From Hymenobacter citatus (GTDB taxonomy: Bacteria; Bacteroidota; Bacteroidia; Cytophagales; Hymenobacteraceae): a DNA stretch of 64,000 bases. The first letter of the stretch is position 1. Every line of letters begins with the position of its first letter. The position numbers and the translations under genes were made by a program. The stretch covers positions 1 through 64,000 of the forward strand of contig NZ_JACSCY010000012.1 of the NCBI RefSeq assembly GCF_014333615.1, written 5' to 3'. Below the pieces are notes generated by a model. The model worked only from the letters and a program-made list of their open reading frames with translations. It had not been told where the DNA came from and made no database searches. Positions 38,061 through 46,383 of this stretch are shown here, piece after piece.

Positions 38061-38249
38061 TGGTTGACCTCACCCCCCGGCCCCCTCTCCTCGGGGAGAG
38101 GGGGAGCCTTGTAGTAAGCTGTTAGCTTGTAGCTGCTAGCTATTAGCTCTGGTTTGAGAAAAGCTATCAGCTAACAGCTACAAGCTAACCGCTAAATCAT
38201 CTGGCTCCCCCTCTCCCCGAGGAGAGGGGCCGGGGGGTGAGGTCCACCA
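38061..38249. repeat. Nested palindrome: family C outside, period-7 family D inside
   Basis: Outer arms 38061-38108 and 38203-38249 are almost perfect inverse copies (two differences), reading ACCTCACCCCCCGGCCCC then CTCTCCTCGGGGAGAGG; each arm is itself a hairpin. Between them 38124-38148 and 38162-38186 form a second inverted repeat of 7-bp units (AGCTTGT AGCTGCT AGCTATT). The outer right arm ends one base before the TonB receptor stop codon. Confidence 0.92.
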
Positions 38250-41200
38250 TTAAAACGAATACCGCGCGCCCAGCTGAATCTGGTAGGGCGTGCCGTTCCG
38301 GCGGGTAGTACCCACGTTCTCGTTCACGCGGTACACATAGCGGTGCGTGGTCTGGTTGAAGCCCGTGACAGACAGCAGGTTCTGATTGCCCAGGTTGTAG
38401 TTCACGCCCCAGTCTTTGTTGAGCAGGTTGGCGAAGTTGAAAACGTCCACGCTGAGCGTGAAAGCCTGCGTTTTAAAGGTTTTGAAGGACTTTTGCAGGC
38501 GCACATCAAACGTGCCAGCGAAGGGATTCACGCCGCCGTTGCGGTCGGCAATGGTGCCCAGGCTGCGGCGGATGTAGTCGCGGGCGCGGTTGTCGGGGTT
38601 GTCGAGCACCTTCTGCATGGAGGCGGCCACGGCTGGGTCGGTGGCGGGGTTGTTGGGGTCGAACACGAAGGCCAGGTCGTTATCGGTGCCGGGGCCGCCT
38701 ACAAAGTCACCGTTGATGTCGGCATCCACCGTGAGGGAGTAGCGCGTGCCGCCCAGGCCCGTGAAGCGGCCGCTCAGCACGAAGCCCGCCACGCTGGGCG
38801 AAGCGCCGAAGAACACCACTTTATGCCGAAACTGGTTGTCGGAGTAGTTGATTTCGCTCAGGCTGCGCGGGTCCGACTTGATGGGCCGGAACGTAGACGT
38901 ATTGGCCACGTTGCCGTTGTAGGAGCTGTTGTCGCGGGTGCTGTTCCAGGTGTAGCTGGCGTTGAAAAATCCGTCGCGGAAGTAGCGCAGCTCGGCATCG
39001 GCCACCACCGCCGCCTGCTTGATCTTGGCGGCACTAACAAACTCCAGCGTGCGGCCCACGGCCTGGGTTTTGCGGCCCAGCACGTTGTTGGTGATGCCCG
39101 CCCGCGTAATCGTGTTGGCCGGCACAAATACGCCGCGGCCCGCCTCGTTGTCCAGCGTAAAGTAGGGCTGGTCTACCAGGTTGCGGTCCAGATACACGTA
39201 GTTGTCGTTGGTGTAGGAGTACAGGAAGTTGACGCCCAGGCGCAGCACCTGCCCGAATAAGTGGTTGACGCTCAGGTTGGCCTTGTAGATATTCGGCACC
39301 TGCAAGTCTTTGTTGTTCAGGTTGATGGTGGATACATAGGGTATGCCGGGTAGCAGGCCGGGCGCCGTGTTGGGGTCGTTGCGGTAGGCCGGGAAGTCGG
39401 GGCGGGGCACTGGGTTGGCGCCCGTTGAGGGCCGCGTCACGTCAATGGAGGCCACTTTGGTGCCGCTGTTCTGAATGTTGTTCACTTGGGCGTAGTTCAC
39501 GGGGTTGGCCGAGAAAATACCCCCACCCAGCCGGATGATGCTTTTCCGCTCGCCCTTCACGTCCCAGGTTAGCTGCACGCGGGGCTGAAAGTTGTTCCAG
39601 TCGGTGGGGTTGTTGTCGGTGCGCAGGCCCAGGGTTTCCTCCACCACCGGGTTGTAGGCGCCCGCCGTGAGGTAGCTGGTCATATCCCAGCGCAGGCCCA
39701 CAATGGCCTCTACGTGGGGCAGCGGGTTGTACTGCATCTGTCCAAACAACGACGCGTTCAGCACCCACTGCTGCACCGAGGGCACGCCCTGCAACGGCAC
39801 CTCCCGGGCGTAGCGTGAGGGGTTTAAGTCGTTGAACTCCTGCAAGCTGTTGAACACAAAGCGCCCGTTCTGCTCGCTGGAAATGTAGGTATCGAGGTAG
39901 GTGAGCGTGTTGTCGGTGCCGAAGGTGAAGTTGTAGCGGCCTTTGGTGAGGTAAGCCGTGTTCACCAGTTGCAGCTGGTTTTCGAGGTTGTTTTCGGGCG
40001 TGAAGCGCTGGCCGCCGAGCTGCACCGAGGTAGTGCCCTGGCGGCCATTGGGTAGGCGCGAGCGCACCGTCACGATGGCCCGCGGAATGTTGGCGCCGGG
40101 CAGCAGATCGTTGGGCGTGTAGTCGCGCCGCACGGTCTGGTACTGCACCTTCAGCTCGTTCAGCAGGGTAGGCGAAAACTGCGTGCGCAGCGAGGCCAGC
40201 GTGCTATTCTCACGCGACTTAAAATTGCCGTACACCTCAAACAGGTTGATGGCCGAGTTGTCGTTCACGCTATTGGGGTTGTCCCAGGAACTGTAGTTGT
40301 TGCGCAGCGTCAGGCGGTTTTTGTTGTTGATCTGCCAGTCCAGACGGGCAAAAAAGGTGTTGGCCACCGTCTTGCGGCCAAACTCGCCGGTCTGCCTGGC
40401 GTCGCTCAGGCCGTACTTGGTGCGGGCAATGTTCAGGACCGTATCCAACGCGCCCGCGCTGATGCCCAAGGCGTTGGCATCGGCATCCGACTTAATATCA
40501 GCAATGAAAAACGGCGCCGACTCGTTCTGCCGGTCCAGGGCCGTGAAGAAGTGCAGCTTGTCCTTGATGATGGGGCCGCCCAGGCTGAAACCGTACTGGT
40601 TGGTGGTGAAGTTCTGGGTGCGACGGTTGCCCCGGATATCGTAGGGGCTAGCCAGAAAATCGGCGCGATAATAGTCGAATATGGAACCCGTAAACGTGTT
40701 GGTGCCCGACTTGGTCACGGCGCTGACGGTACCGCCGCCCTGCCGGCCCTGGGTCACGTCGTACACGTTGGTGGCCACCTCAAACTCGCGGATGGCTTCC
40801 AGCGACAACGAATACGGCCCGTTGCCTACTGCCCCGGAGGTCAGGTTGTTGCGGGCACTCACGCCGTCAATCAGGTAGTTGGTCGACGATGGCAACTGCC
40901 CGCCCACGCTGCCCCCGTTGGAGGTAGGCGCCAGCGACACCAGGTTGGTGAAACTGCGGTTCAGGGTCGGAATCTGCCGGATGGTCTGGTCGGTGATGGC
41001 CGTGCTGCTGCCCAGTCGGTCTACGCGGCTGTTGAGGGCGTTGCCGCGCACCACCACTTCCTGCAAGCCCACGGCCTCAGGTTGCAGCCGGAAGTCCACC
41101 CGCAGCTGGTCGCCCAGGTTCAGGGCTAGCCCATTTTTCACCTGCGTAGCCGAGCCCACATAGCTCACCCGCACGCTGTAGGGCTTGCCCAGCGGCAGCT

Positions 41201-41411
41201 GCCGCAATTGGTAGCGCCCGTCGGTGGTGGTCACGGTAGTGGCCTGAAAGCCCGTGGCTTCGTTGCGTACTACCACCGTCACGCCGGGTAGGGTAGTGCC
41301 GGCTTCGTCCACAATGCGTCCTTCAATAGTCGCGTCGGTGGATTGGCCGAAGCCAGAATAGCCGCTTAAAAGCAGCCACATACTGAGAAAGAGTAGAAAG
41401 TGTTTGCGCAT
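38250..41411 (-). CDS. TonB-dependent receptor, Oar-like, with carboxypeptidase-regulatory domain
   Basis: 1053 residues. Outer-membrane barrel importing a substrate with TonB energy. After the signal (FLLFLSMWLLLSGYSGFG), residues about 25-105 are a carboxypeptidase-regulatory-like domain (ATIEGRIVDEAGTTLPGV), then a plug (QEVVVRGNALNSRVDRLG, ITDQTIRQIPTLNRS, YLIDGVSARNNLTSG) and a barrel ending in YQIQLGARYSF with the terminal aromatic residue. It has the Oar/Cna-B layout, without the SusC-type TonB box features and without a neighbouring SusD. Substrate unknown. Start chosen at 41411, nine residues inside the longest frame. Confidence 0.92.
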   Translation of the reverse strand: MRKHFLLFLSMWLLLSGYSGFGQSTDATIEGRIVDEAGTTLPGVTVVVRNEATGFQATTVTTTDGRYQLRQLPLGKPYSVRVSYVGSATQVKNGLALNLGDQLRVDFRLQPEAVGLQEVVVRGNALNSRVDRLGSSTAITDQTIRQIPTLNRSFTNLVSLAPTSNGGSVGGQLPSSTNYLIDGVSARNNLTSGAVGNGPYSLSLEAIREFEVATNVYDVTQGRQGGGTVSAVTKSGTNTFTGSIFDYYRADFLASPYDIRGNRRTQNFTTNQYGFSLGGPIIKDKLHFFTALDRQNESAPFFIADIKSDADANALGISAGALDTVLNIARTKYGLSDARQTGEFGRKTVANTFFARLDWQINNKNRLTLRNNYSSWDNPNSVNDNSAINLFEVYGNFKSRENSTLASLRTQFSPTLLNELKVQYQTVRRDYTPNDLLPGANIPRAIVTVRSRLPNGRQGTTSVQLGGQRFTPENNLENQLQLVNTAYLTKGRYNFTFGTDNTLTYLDTYISSEQNGRFVFNSLQEFNDLNPSRYAREVPLQGVPSVQQWVLNASLFGQMQYNPLPHVEAIVGLRWDMTSYLTAGAYNPVVEETLGLRTDNNPTDWNNFQPRVQLTWDVKGERKSIIRLGGGIFSANPVNYAQVNNIQNSGTKVASIDVTRPSTGANPVPRPDFPAYRNDPNTAPGLLPGIPYVSTINLNNKDLQVPNIYKANLSVNHLFGQVLRLGVNFLYSYTNDNYVYLDRNLVDQPYFTLDNEAGRGVFVPANTITRAGITNNVLGRKTQAVGRTLEFVSAAKIKQAAVVADAELRYFRDGFFNASYTWNSTRDNSSYNGNVANTSTFRPIKSDPRSLSEINYSDNQFRHKVVFFGASPSVAGFVLSGRFTGLGGTRYSLTVDADINGDFVGGPGTDNDLAFVFDPNNPATDPAVAASMQKVLDNPDNRARDYIRRSLGTIADRNGGVNPFAGTFDVRLQKSFKTFKTQAFTLSVDVFNFANLLNKDWGVNYNLGNQNLLSVTGFNQTTHRYVYRVNENVGTTRRNGTPYQIQLGARYSF

Positions 41412-41628
41412 GAGGTAGGGTTGGTTTTGGATGCGCAAATGTCTTCCGGTAGTATAAAGCGTATATTAAGGATGTGCGATATTGTGGTTATGAGTTGCGA
41501 GGGAAAACACGCATTGCGTAACGATTTCGCAATGCAACCCGCTACCCCCAAAACGCGACGGCGTGCCCGGCGCCAGCCGCTGGGGCCACGCCAGGCACGC
41601 CGTCGTGCCACCAGGGTAGGGGAGTAGC
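41412..41628. other. Spacer between fabG and the TonB receptor, with GC-rich palindrome
   Basis: No gene. A 12-bp perfect inverted repeat CGACGGCGTGCC (41556-41567; inverse 41594-41605) with a 26-base loop lies 24 bp after the fabG stop on the minus strand and may act as its terminator. The remainder probably holds the receptor promoter. Confidence 0.6.
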
Positions 41629-42378
41629 CTAGGTCAGCATGCCGCCATCCACTTGCAGTACTTGTCCGGTGATGTATGCCGAATCGTCGGAGGCCAGGAA
41701 GGCTGTGGCTTTGGCTACGTCCTCGGGCGAGCCGCCGCGGCGCAGCGGAATAGCCTTGCGCCATTCTTCTACCTGCTTCTGGTCGAGGGCGCCGGTCATT
41801 TCGGTTTCGATGAAGCCAGGCGCAATGGCGTTGCAACGGATGTTGCGCGAGCCCAGCTCCAAGGCTACCGACTTGGTGAAGCCAATAATACCAGCCTTGG
41901 AAGCTGCGTAGTTGGCCTGGCCCGCGTTGCCCTTCACACCCACCACCGACGACATATTGATAATGCTGCCCGCCTTGGCGCGCATCATGGGTTTGGTGGC
42001 GGCTTTGGTGAGGTTGAACACCGATTTCAGGTTCACGTTCAGCACTTGGTCCCACTGCAGCTCGCTCATGCGCATCAGCAGGCCGTCCTGCGTGATGCCG
42101 GCGTTGTTTACCAAAATATCGAGCTTGCCGAACTCGGCCACCACGTCGTCTACCAGCTTTTCGGCCTCGGCAAAAACAGAGGCGTCGGAGCGGAAGCCTT
42201 TCACTTTGGTGCCGAACTCGGCCAGTTCCTGTTCCAGCTGCTGGCCTTTCTCCACGCTGGAAAGGTAGGTGAAAGCCACCTGCGCACCCTGCTGGGCAAA
42301 ATATACGGCCACCGCGCGGCCAATTCCTTTGGAAGCACCCGTAATGAGGGCCACTTTTCCGTCGAGCAGTTTTGTCAT
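41629..42378 (-). CDS. fabG: 3-oxoacyl-[acyl-carrier-protein] reductase
   Basis: 249 residues, short-chain dehydrogenase. Reduces beta-ketoacyl-ACP with NADPH in fatty acid elongation. Seen: TGASKGIGRAVAVYFA cofactor loop, NNAGITQDGLLMRM, catalytic Ser in NMSSVVGVKGNAGQ, Tyr and Lys in NYAASKAGIIGFTK, and the C-terminal YITGQVLQVDGGML. The NNAGIT...DGLLMRM segment is typical of true FabG. The start at 42378 is used; an upstream frame to 42399 reaches into the palindrome. No other fab genes are adjacent. Confidence 0.95.
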   Translation of the reverse strand: MTKLLDGKVALITGASKGIGRAVAVYFAQQGAQVAFTYLSSVEKGQQLEQELAEFGTKVKGFRSDASVFAEAEKLVDDVVAEFGKLDILVNNAGITQDGLLMRMSELQWDQVLNVNLKSVFNLTKAATKPMMRAKAGSIINMSSVVGVKGNAGQANYAASKAGIIGFTKSVALELGSRNIRCNAIAPGFIETEMTGALDQKQVEEWRKAIPLRRGGSPEDVAKATAFLASDDSAYITGQVLQVDGGMLT

Positions 42379-42386
42379 GTAGTTTG

Positions 42387-42565
42387 AGCTGTTAGCCAAT
42401 AGCTGCTAGCTGATGGCTTTTGTGTTTGAGGTGCAAGCTACGAGCTTTGACGAATAGGGCACAAAACTGAAGCTGTAAACCATCCGATCGATGCGTATAG
42501 CCGGCATCTCGTAGCTTGCGGCTTAAATGACGAAGCTATCAGCTAATAGCCATCAGCTAACAGCT
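42387..42565. repeat. Palindrome D2: period-7 arms with a 12-bp inner stem
   Basis: Outer arms 42387-42414 and 42538-42565 are imperfect inverse copies built of 7-bp units (AGCTGTT AGCCAAT AGCTGCT AGCTGAT). An inner perfect 12-bp inverted repeat GCAAGCTACGAG (42433-42444; inverse 42508-42519) sits inside. It fills the gap between the divergent fabG and flavoprotein genes, so it lies where their promoters must be. Confidence 0.85.
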
Positions 42566-42574
42566 ACCCAAACA

Positions 42575-43807
42575 ATGGACATTTGCATCCTCGGTGCCGG
42601 ACCGGGCGGGGCCACGGCAGCTCTACACCTTGCCAACGCCGGCCAGCCCTGCCTGCTGCTCGACCGCGCCACCTTCCCGCGCGACAAAACCTGCGGCGAC
42701 GCGCTCAGTGGCAAAGTCATCAACGAGTTGCGCCGGATTGATGCTAGCCTGCCCGCGCAGCTGGCGGCCTCGGCGGTGCAGGTGCCCTGTTGGGGTATCA
42801 GCTTTTTTGCGCCCAACGGCCGCCCCGTGGAAGTGCCCTTCCGGGCGCACTACAACCCCACCGCCGAACCCGCCCCCGGCCACGTAGCCAAGCGCCTCGA
42901 TTTCGATAACCTGCTGATTGAGCAAGTGCGTCAGCGCCCGGAAATCGACTTTCGGGAAGGGATAGAGGTGGTGCGCCACGAGCGCCTGCCCGATGGTCGC
43001 TGGCAGCTCCTCGCGGCCGATGGCACCGTGGTGGCTACCCCGCGTCTGCTGCTGATTGCCAACGGTGCCCAATCGGCGCAGGCCCGGCAGATTGGCGGGC
43101 ACGTGCTGGAGCCCCGGCACCACTCGGCGGGGCTGCGCACCTACTACGAAGGCGTAACCGGCATGCACCCGCACGGCTTCATCGAGCTGCATTTTCTGAA
43201 AGAATTCTTACCTGGCTACCTCTGGATTTTTCCCCTGCCCAACGGCCAGGCCAACGTGGGGGTAGGGATGCGTACCGATAAGGTGTCGGCCAAAAAAATC
43301 AACCTGCGCGCCCGCCTCGACGAAATTCTGACCACCCACCCCAGCTTCCGGCACCGCTTTGCCCAGGCCCGGCGACTAGGGCCGGTGCGGGGCATGGGCC
43401 TGCCGCTGGGCTCCAAACGGCGCTCCTTATCGGGCGCCGGCTACCTGCTGCTCGGCGACGCCGGCTCCCTCATCGACCCGTTCACGGGTGAGGGCATCAG
43501 CCACGCCATGGTGTCGGGCCGCCACGCTGCCGACTGGGCCGCCCGCGCCGTGCAGGCGCAAAACTTCAGCGCCGATTTCCTGAAGGCCTACGACGCGGCC
43601 GTATACAACCGCCTGTGGCAGGAGCTGCGTTTGAGCCGCGCCATGCAGCGCCTGCTGGCCTACCCCTGGCTGTTCAACTTCGTGGCCAACCGCGCCGTGC
43701 GCAACCCTACCCTCGCCCAAACCCTCACCAACATGTTCCTCGACCTCGACCTGCGCGAACAGCTCCGCCGGCCGGGATTTTATCTGAAAATGATGATAGG
43801 GAAATGA
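42575..43807 (+). CDS. Geranylgeranyl-reductase-family FAD oxidoreductase
   Basis: 410 residues. Flavoprotein of the geranylgeranyl reductase / digeranylgeranylglycerophospholipid reductase family, which reduces isoprenoid or other lipid double bonds. Seen: ILGAGPGGATAALHLANAG for FAD, FPRDKTCGDALSGK (the conserved CGD), IANGAQSAQAR, the family's PLPNGQANVGVGM and YLLLGDAGSLIDPFTGEGIS (FAD ribityl Asp). The true substrate could be a menaquinone side chain, a carotenoid or a lipid. The ATG at 42575 follows the palindrome; 16 further upstream codons are repeat sequence and rejected. Confidence 0.88.
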   Translation: MDICILGAGPGGATAALHLANAGQPCLLLDRATFPRDKTCGDALSGKVINELRRIDASLPAQLAASAVQVPCWGISFFAPNGRPVEVPFRAHYNPTAEPAPGHVAKRLDFDNLLIEQVRQRPEIDFREGIEVVRHERLPDGRWQLLAADGTVVATPRLLLIANGAQSAQARQIGGHVLEPRHHSAGLRTYYEGVTGMHPHGFIELHFLKEFLPGYLWIFPLPNGQANVGVGMRTDKVSAKKINLRARLDEILTTHPSFRHRFAQARRLGPVRGMGLPLGSKRRSLSGAGYLLLGDAGSLIDPFTGEGISHAMVSGRHAADWAARAVQAQNFSADFLKAYDAAVYNRLWQELRLSRAMQRLLAYPWLFNFVANRAVRNPTLAQTLTNMFLDLDLREQLRRPGFYLKMMIGK

Positions 43808-43808
43808 A

Positions 43809-43854
43809 CTGGTGAGTTTGCGAAATGCTCAGGATGACAACTAGCTCACCATTT
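43809..43854. repeat. Decayed family A remnant
   Basis: GGTGAGTTTGCGAAAT, GCTCAGGATGACAA and GCTCACCATTT are the right arm and the period-8 shoulders of a family A element with the left arm and loop lost. It overlaps the stop of the TPR lipoprotein gene. Confidence 0.65.
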
Positions 43855-44566
43855 ACCGCAGCGTGGCTGCTTTTTCCAGGTCGGCGCGGGCCTCGGTGGG
43901 CTGGTTGAGGGAGGAATAGCTCGTGCCGCGAGCTTCGTAGGCAGCGGCATAGGTAGAGTCGAGGGCAATGGCCTGGGTGAAGTCGTTGATGGCGGCTTTG
44001 AAGTTCTGCATTTGCATGCGCGTTTTGCCCCGCTGAAAGAAAGATTCTTTGTCGTTGGGGTTATGCTTCAACGCCTTGGAGTAATCGGAGACAGCGGCGG
44101 AATATTGCTGTAGAGCCGCGTGGGCCATGCCCCGGCCACGGTAGGCATTGGCGTCGTCGGACTTCAGGCGCAGGGCGGCCGTGTAGTCGGGTAGGGCTTC
44201 GGCGTAGCTGCCGAGCTGGGTGCGGGCCTTGGCGCGGGTGAGTAGCAGGTCAAAGTTGCGCGGGTGAAGCTTCAGGCCCGCATCGGCCGTGCGGATGGCG
44301 GTGCGATAGTCGGCTGGGGTAACGGGGAGGTCTGGTGCAGCCGGTACGGGAGCTGTAGCCGCCGCCGACAGGCTGGCGTCGGGGGCCGTGGCAGCGGCGC
44401 CGATGGTATCTAGGTCTGGGGTAGCACCTTCCTCCATCGTTACGGCCCGGCGAGCAGCATCAGACTGTGTATAGGTAGGGTTTTCGGGCTCGGTGGTGCG
44501 GGCGCACTGCGTAGTGAGCAGCAGTGTGGCGCCACAAATCAAAAAGGTAGATATCGTTGTTCTCAT
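43853..44566 (-). CDS. TPR-repeat lipoprotein
   Basis: 237 residues. Signal with lipobox (LLLTTQCA). After a low-complexity Ala/Pro segment (about 45-85), four to five tetratricopeptide repeats run to the end: YRTAIRTADAGLKLHPRN, LLTRAKARTQLGSYAEALP, AYRGRGMAHAALQQYSAAV, FFQRGKTRMQMQNFKAAIN and AYEARGTSYSSLNQPTEA. TPR arrays mediate protein contacts; the partner is unknown. Divergent from lpdA with 231 bp between. Confidence 0.85.
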   Translation of the reverse strand: MRTTISTFLICGATLLLTTQCARTTEPENPTYTQSDAARRAVTMEEGATPDLDTIGAAATAPDASLSAAATAPVPAAPDLPVTPADYRTAIRTADAGLKLHPRNFDLLLTRAKARTQLGSYAEALPDYTAALRLKSDDANAYRGRGMAHAALQQYSAAVSDYSKALKHNPNDKESFFQRGKTRMQMQNFKAAINDFTQAIALDSTYAAAYEARGTSYSSLNQPTEARADLEKAATLR

Positions 44567-44724
44567 GGTAAGCAAAAGGCAAACAGACCGGCTATAATGG
44601 CCGGGAGGTATGGCGCCTTTGTACGGACAGGCGCGGCAGCTGGCTGCGCTTCGCCGAAAAAATACCTACAACGCCACCGTAGTGGGTGGCACCGCGGCGG
44701 TTGGGGCGAGTGCGCCCGGCTGCC

Positions 44725-44732
44725 TATCTTTG
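44725..44732 (+). promoter_or_regulatory. -7 box for lpdA
   Basis: TATCTTTG fits TAnnTTTG and lies 65 bases before the ATG at 44798, leaving a conventional leader. Confidence 0.5.
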
Positions 44733-44797
44733 TCCTGACCGGCGGCATTGTTGCCGGGTAGTCTTTTCCTTTCTATTTTATCTAGCAACACAACAGT

Positions 44798-46192
44798 ATG
44801 GCATTGCAATACGACCTGGTCGTTATCGGCAGCGGCCCCGGGGGCTACGTAGCCGCCATTCGGGCCTCGCAGCTCGGACTGAAAGTAGGCGTGGTAGAGC
44901 GTGAGTCGCTGGGCGGCATCTGCCTCAACTGGGGCTGCATTCCCACCAAAGCCCTGCTGAAAAGCGCCCAGGTATTTGAATACCTCAACCACGCCAGCGA
45001 CTACGGTCTGTCGGCTACGGGGGTAGGACAGGACTTTACGGCCGTGGTGAAGCGCAGCCGCGGCGTGGCCGATGGCATGAGCAAAGGCATCAACTTCCTG
45101 TTCAAGAAGAATAAGATTGAAACCATTATGGGTACCGGCAAGCTGCTGGCGCCCGGCAAGATTGAGGTAACCAAGGCCGACGGTGGCAAGGAGACCGTAG
45201 AAGCCAAGAGCATCATTCTGGCTACTGGTGCCCGCTCGCGCCAGCTGCCCAACCTGCCCATCGACGACAAGAAAATCATTGGCTACCGCAAGGCTATGAG
45301 CCTGGAGCAGCTGCCCAAGAAGCTGGTGGTAGTAGGCTCGGGCGCCATCGGCGTCGAGTTTGCCTACTTCTACCGCACCATGGGCTCGGAGGTAACCATT
45401 GTGGAGTATCTGCCCCGCATTGTGCCGGTAGAGGATGAGGAGGTGTCGAAGCAGATGGAGAAATCCTTCAAGAAAATCGGCGTCAACGTACTCACTGAAG
45501 CCGAAGTAACCAAAGTTGATACCAGCGGCCAGGGCTGCAAAGTAACCGTGAAAACGGCCAAAGGCGAGCAGCAGCTTGATTGCGACGTGGTGCTGTCGGC
45601 GGTGGGTATTGCCACTAACATCGAGAATATCGGCCTGGAAGAACTGGGCATCAAAACCGACCGTGGCCGTGTCATTGTAGACGATTACTACAAAACCAAC
45701 GTGGACGGCATCTACGCCATTGGCGACATTGTGCCTGGTCCGGCGCTGGCGCACGTGGCCTCGGCCGAGGGCATTATCTGCGTGGAGAAGATTGCCGGGC
45801 ACCATCCCGAGCCGCTCAACTACCAGAACATTCCCGGCTGCACCTACGCGCAGCCCGAAATTGCCTCCGTGGGCCTCACCGAAGCCGAAGCCCGCAAGCG
45901 CGGCCTCGACATCAAGGTAGGTAAGTTCCCCTTCTCGGCCTCCGGCAAAGCCTCAGCAGGTGGTGTGAAGGATGGCTTTGTGAAGGTAATTTTCGACGCC
46001 AAGTACGGCGAGTGGCTGGGCGCGCACATGATTGGCGCCAACGTGACTGAGATGATTGCCGAAGTGGTAGTTGCCCGCAAGCTCGAAACCACTGGTCACG
46101 AAATTATCAAGTCGGTGCACCCGCACCCCACCATGAGCGAGGCTGTAATGGAAGCCGCCGCCGCTGCCTACGACGAGGTGATTCACCTGTAA
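44798..46192 (+). CDS. lpdA: Dihydrolipoyl dehydrogenase
   Basis: 464 residues. E3 subunit of 2-oxoacid dehydrogenase complexes and the glycine cleavage system: reoxidises dihydrolipoyl groups with NAD. Seen: VIGSGPGGYVAAIRASQLG for FAD, the redox disulphide in GGICLNWGCIPTKALLK (Cys42, Cys47), VVVGSGAIGVEFAYFYRTMG for NAD, YAIGDIVPGPALAHVAS, and the catalytic His/Glu pair in VHPHPTMSEAVMEAA. No E1 or E2 genes are adjacent. A strong terminator follows. Confidence 0.97.
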   Translation: MALQYDLVVIGSGPGGYVAAIRASQLGLKVGVVERESLGGICLNWGCIPTKALLKSAQVFEYLNHASDYGLSATGVGQDFTAVVKRSRGVADGMSKGINFLFKKNKIETIMGTGKLLAPGKIEVTKADGGKETVEAKSIILATGARSRQLPNLPIDDKKIIGYRKAMSLEQLPKKLVVVGSGAIGVEFAYFYRTMGSEVTIVEYLPRIVPVEDEEVSKQMEKSFKKIGVNVLTEAEVTKVDTSGQGCKVTVKTAKGEQQLDCDVVLSAVGIATNIENIGLEELGIKTDRGRVIVDDYYKTNVDGIYAIGDIVPGPALAHVASAEGIICVEKIAGHHPEPLNYQNIPGCTYAQPEIASVGLTEAEARKRGLDIKVGKFPFSASGKASAGGVKDGFVKVIFDAKYGEWLGAHMIGANVTEMIAEVVVARKLETTGHEIIKSVHPHPTMSEAVMEAAAAAYDEVIHL

Positions 46193-46220
46193 GCTTCGCT
46201 AGCGCGCTTCTGCAAGCACC

Positions 46221-46258
46221 AAAAGCCCCGGCCGCCGTTGCGCACGCCGGGGCTTTTT
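46221..46258 (+). terminator. Terminator after lpdA
   Basis: AAAAGCCCCGGC / GCCGGGGCTTTTT, 12-bp perfect stem with a 13-base loop and a T-run. Confidence 0.9.
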
Positions 46259-46383
46259 AGTGCTCAAGCAAACTAGCCAGCGTATGTGCCGGCGGGTATA
46301 AAAAGCCCCTCAATTGTATCTGTCCTTCCCGTACCTATAATGACGTACCTTGGGATAGTTTTCGCCTATTTGCTAGATTTTGT

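Noticed and set aside
38250..41411. SusC/SusD polysaccharide utilisation locus
   Set aside because: Receptor is Oar-like and no SusD-type lipoprotein gene is present.
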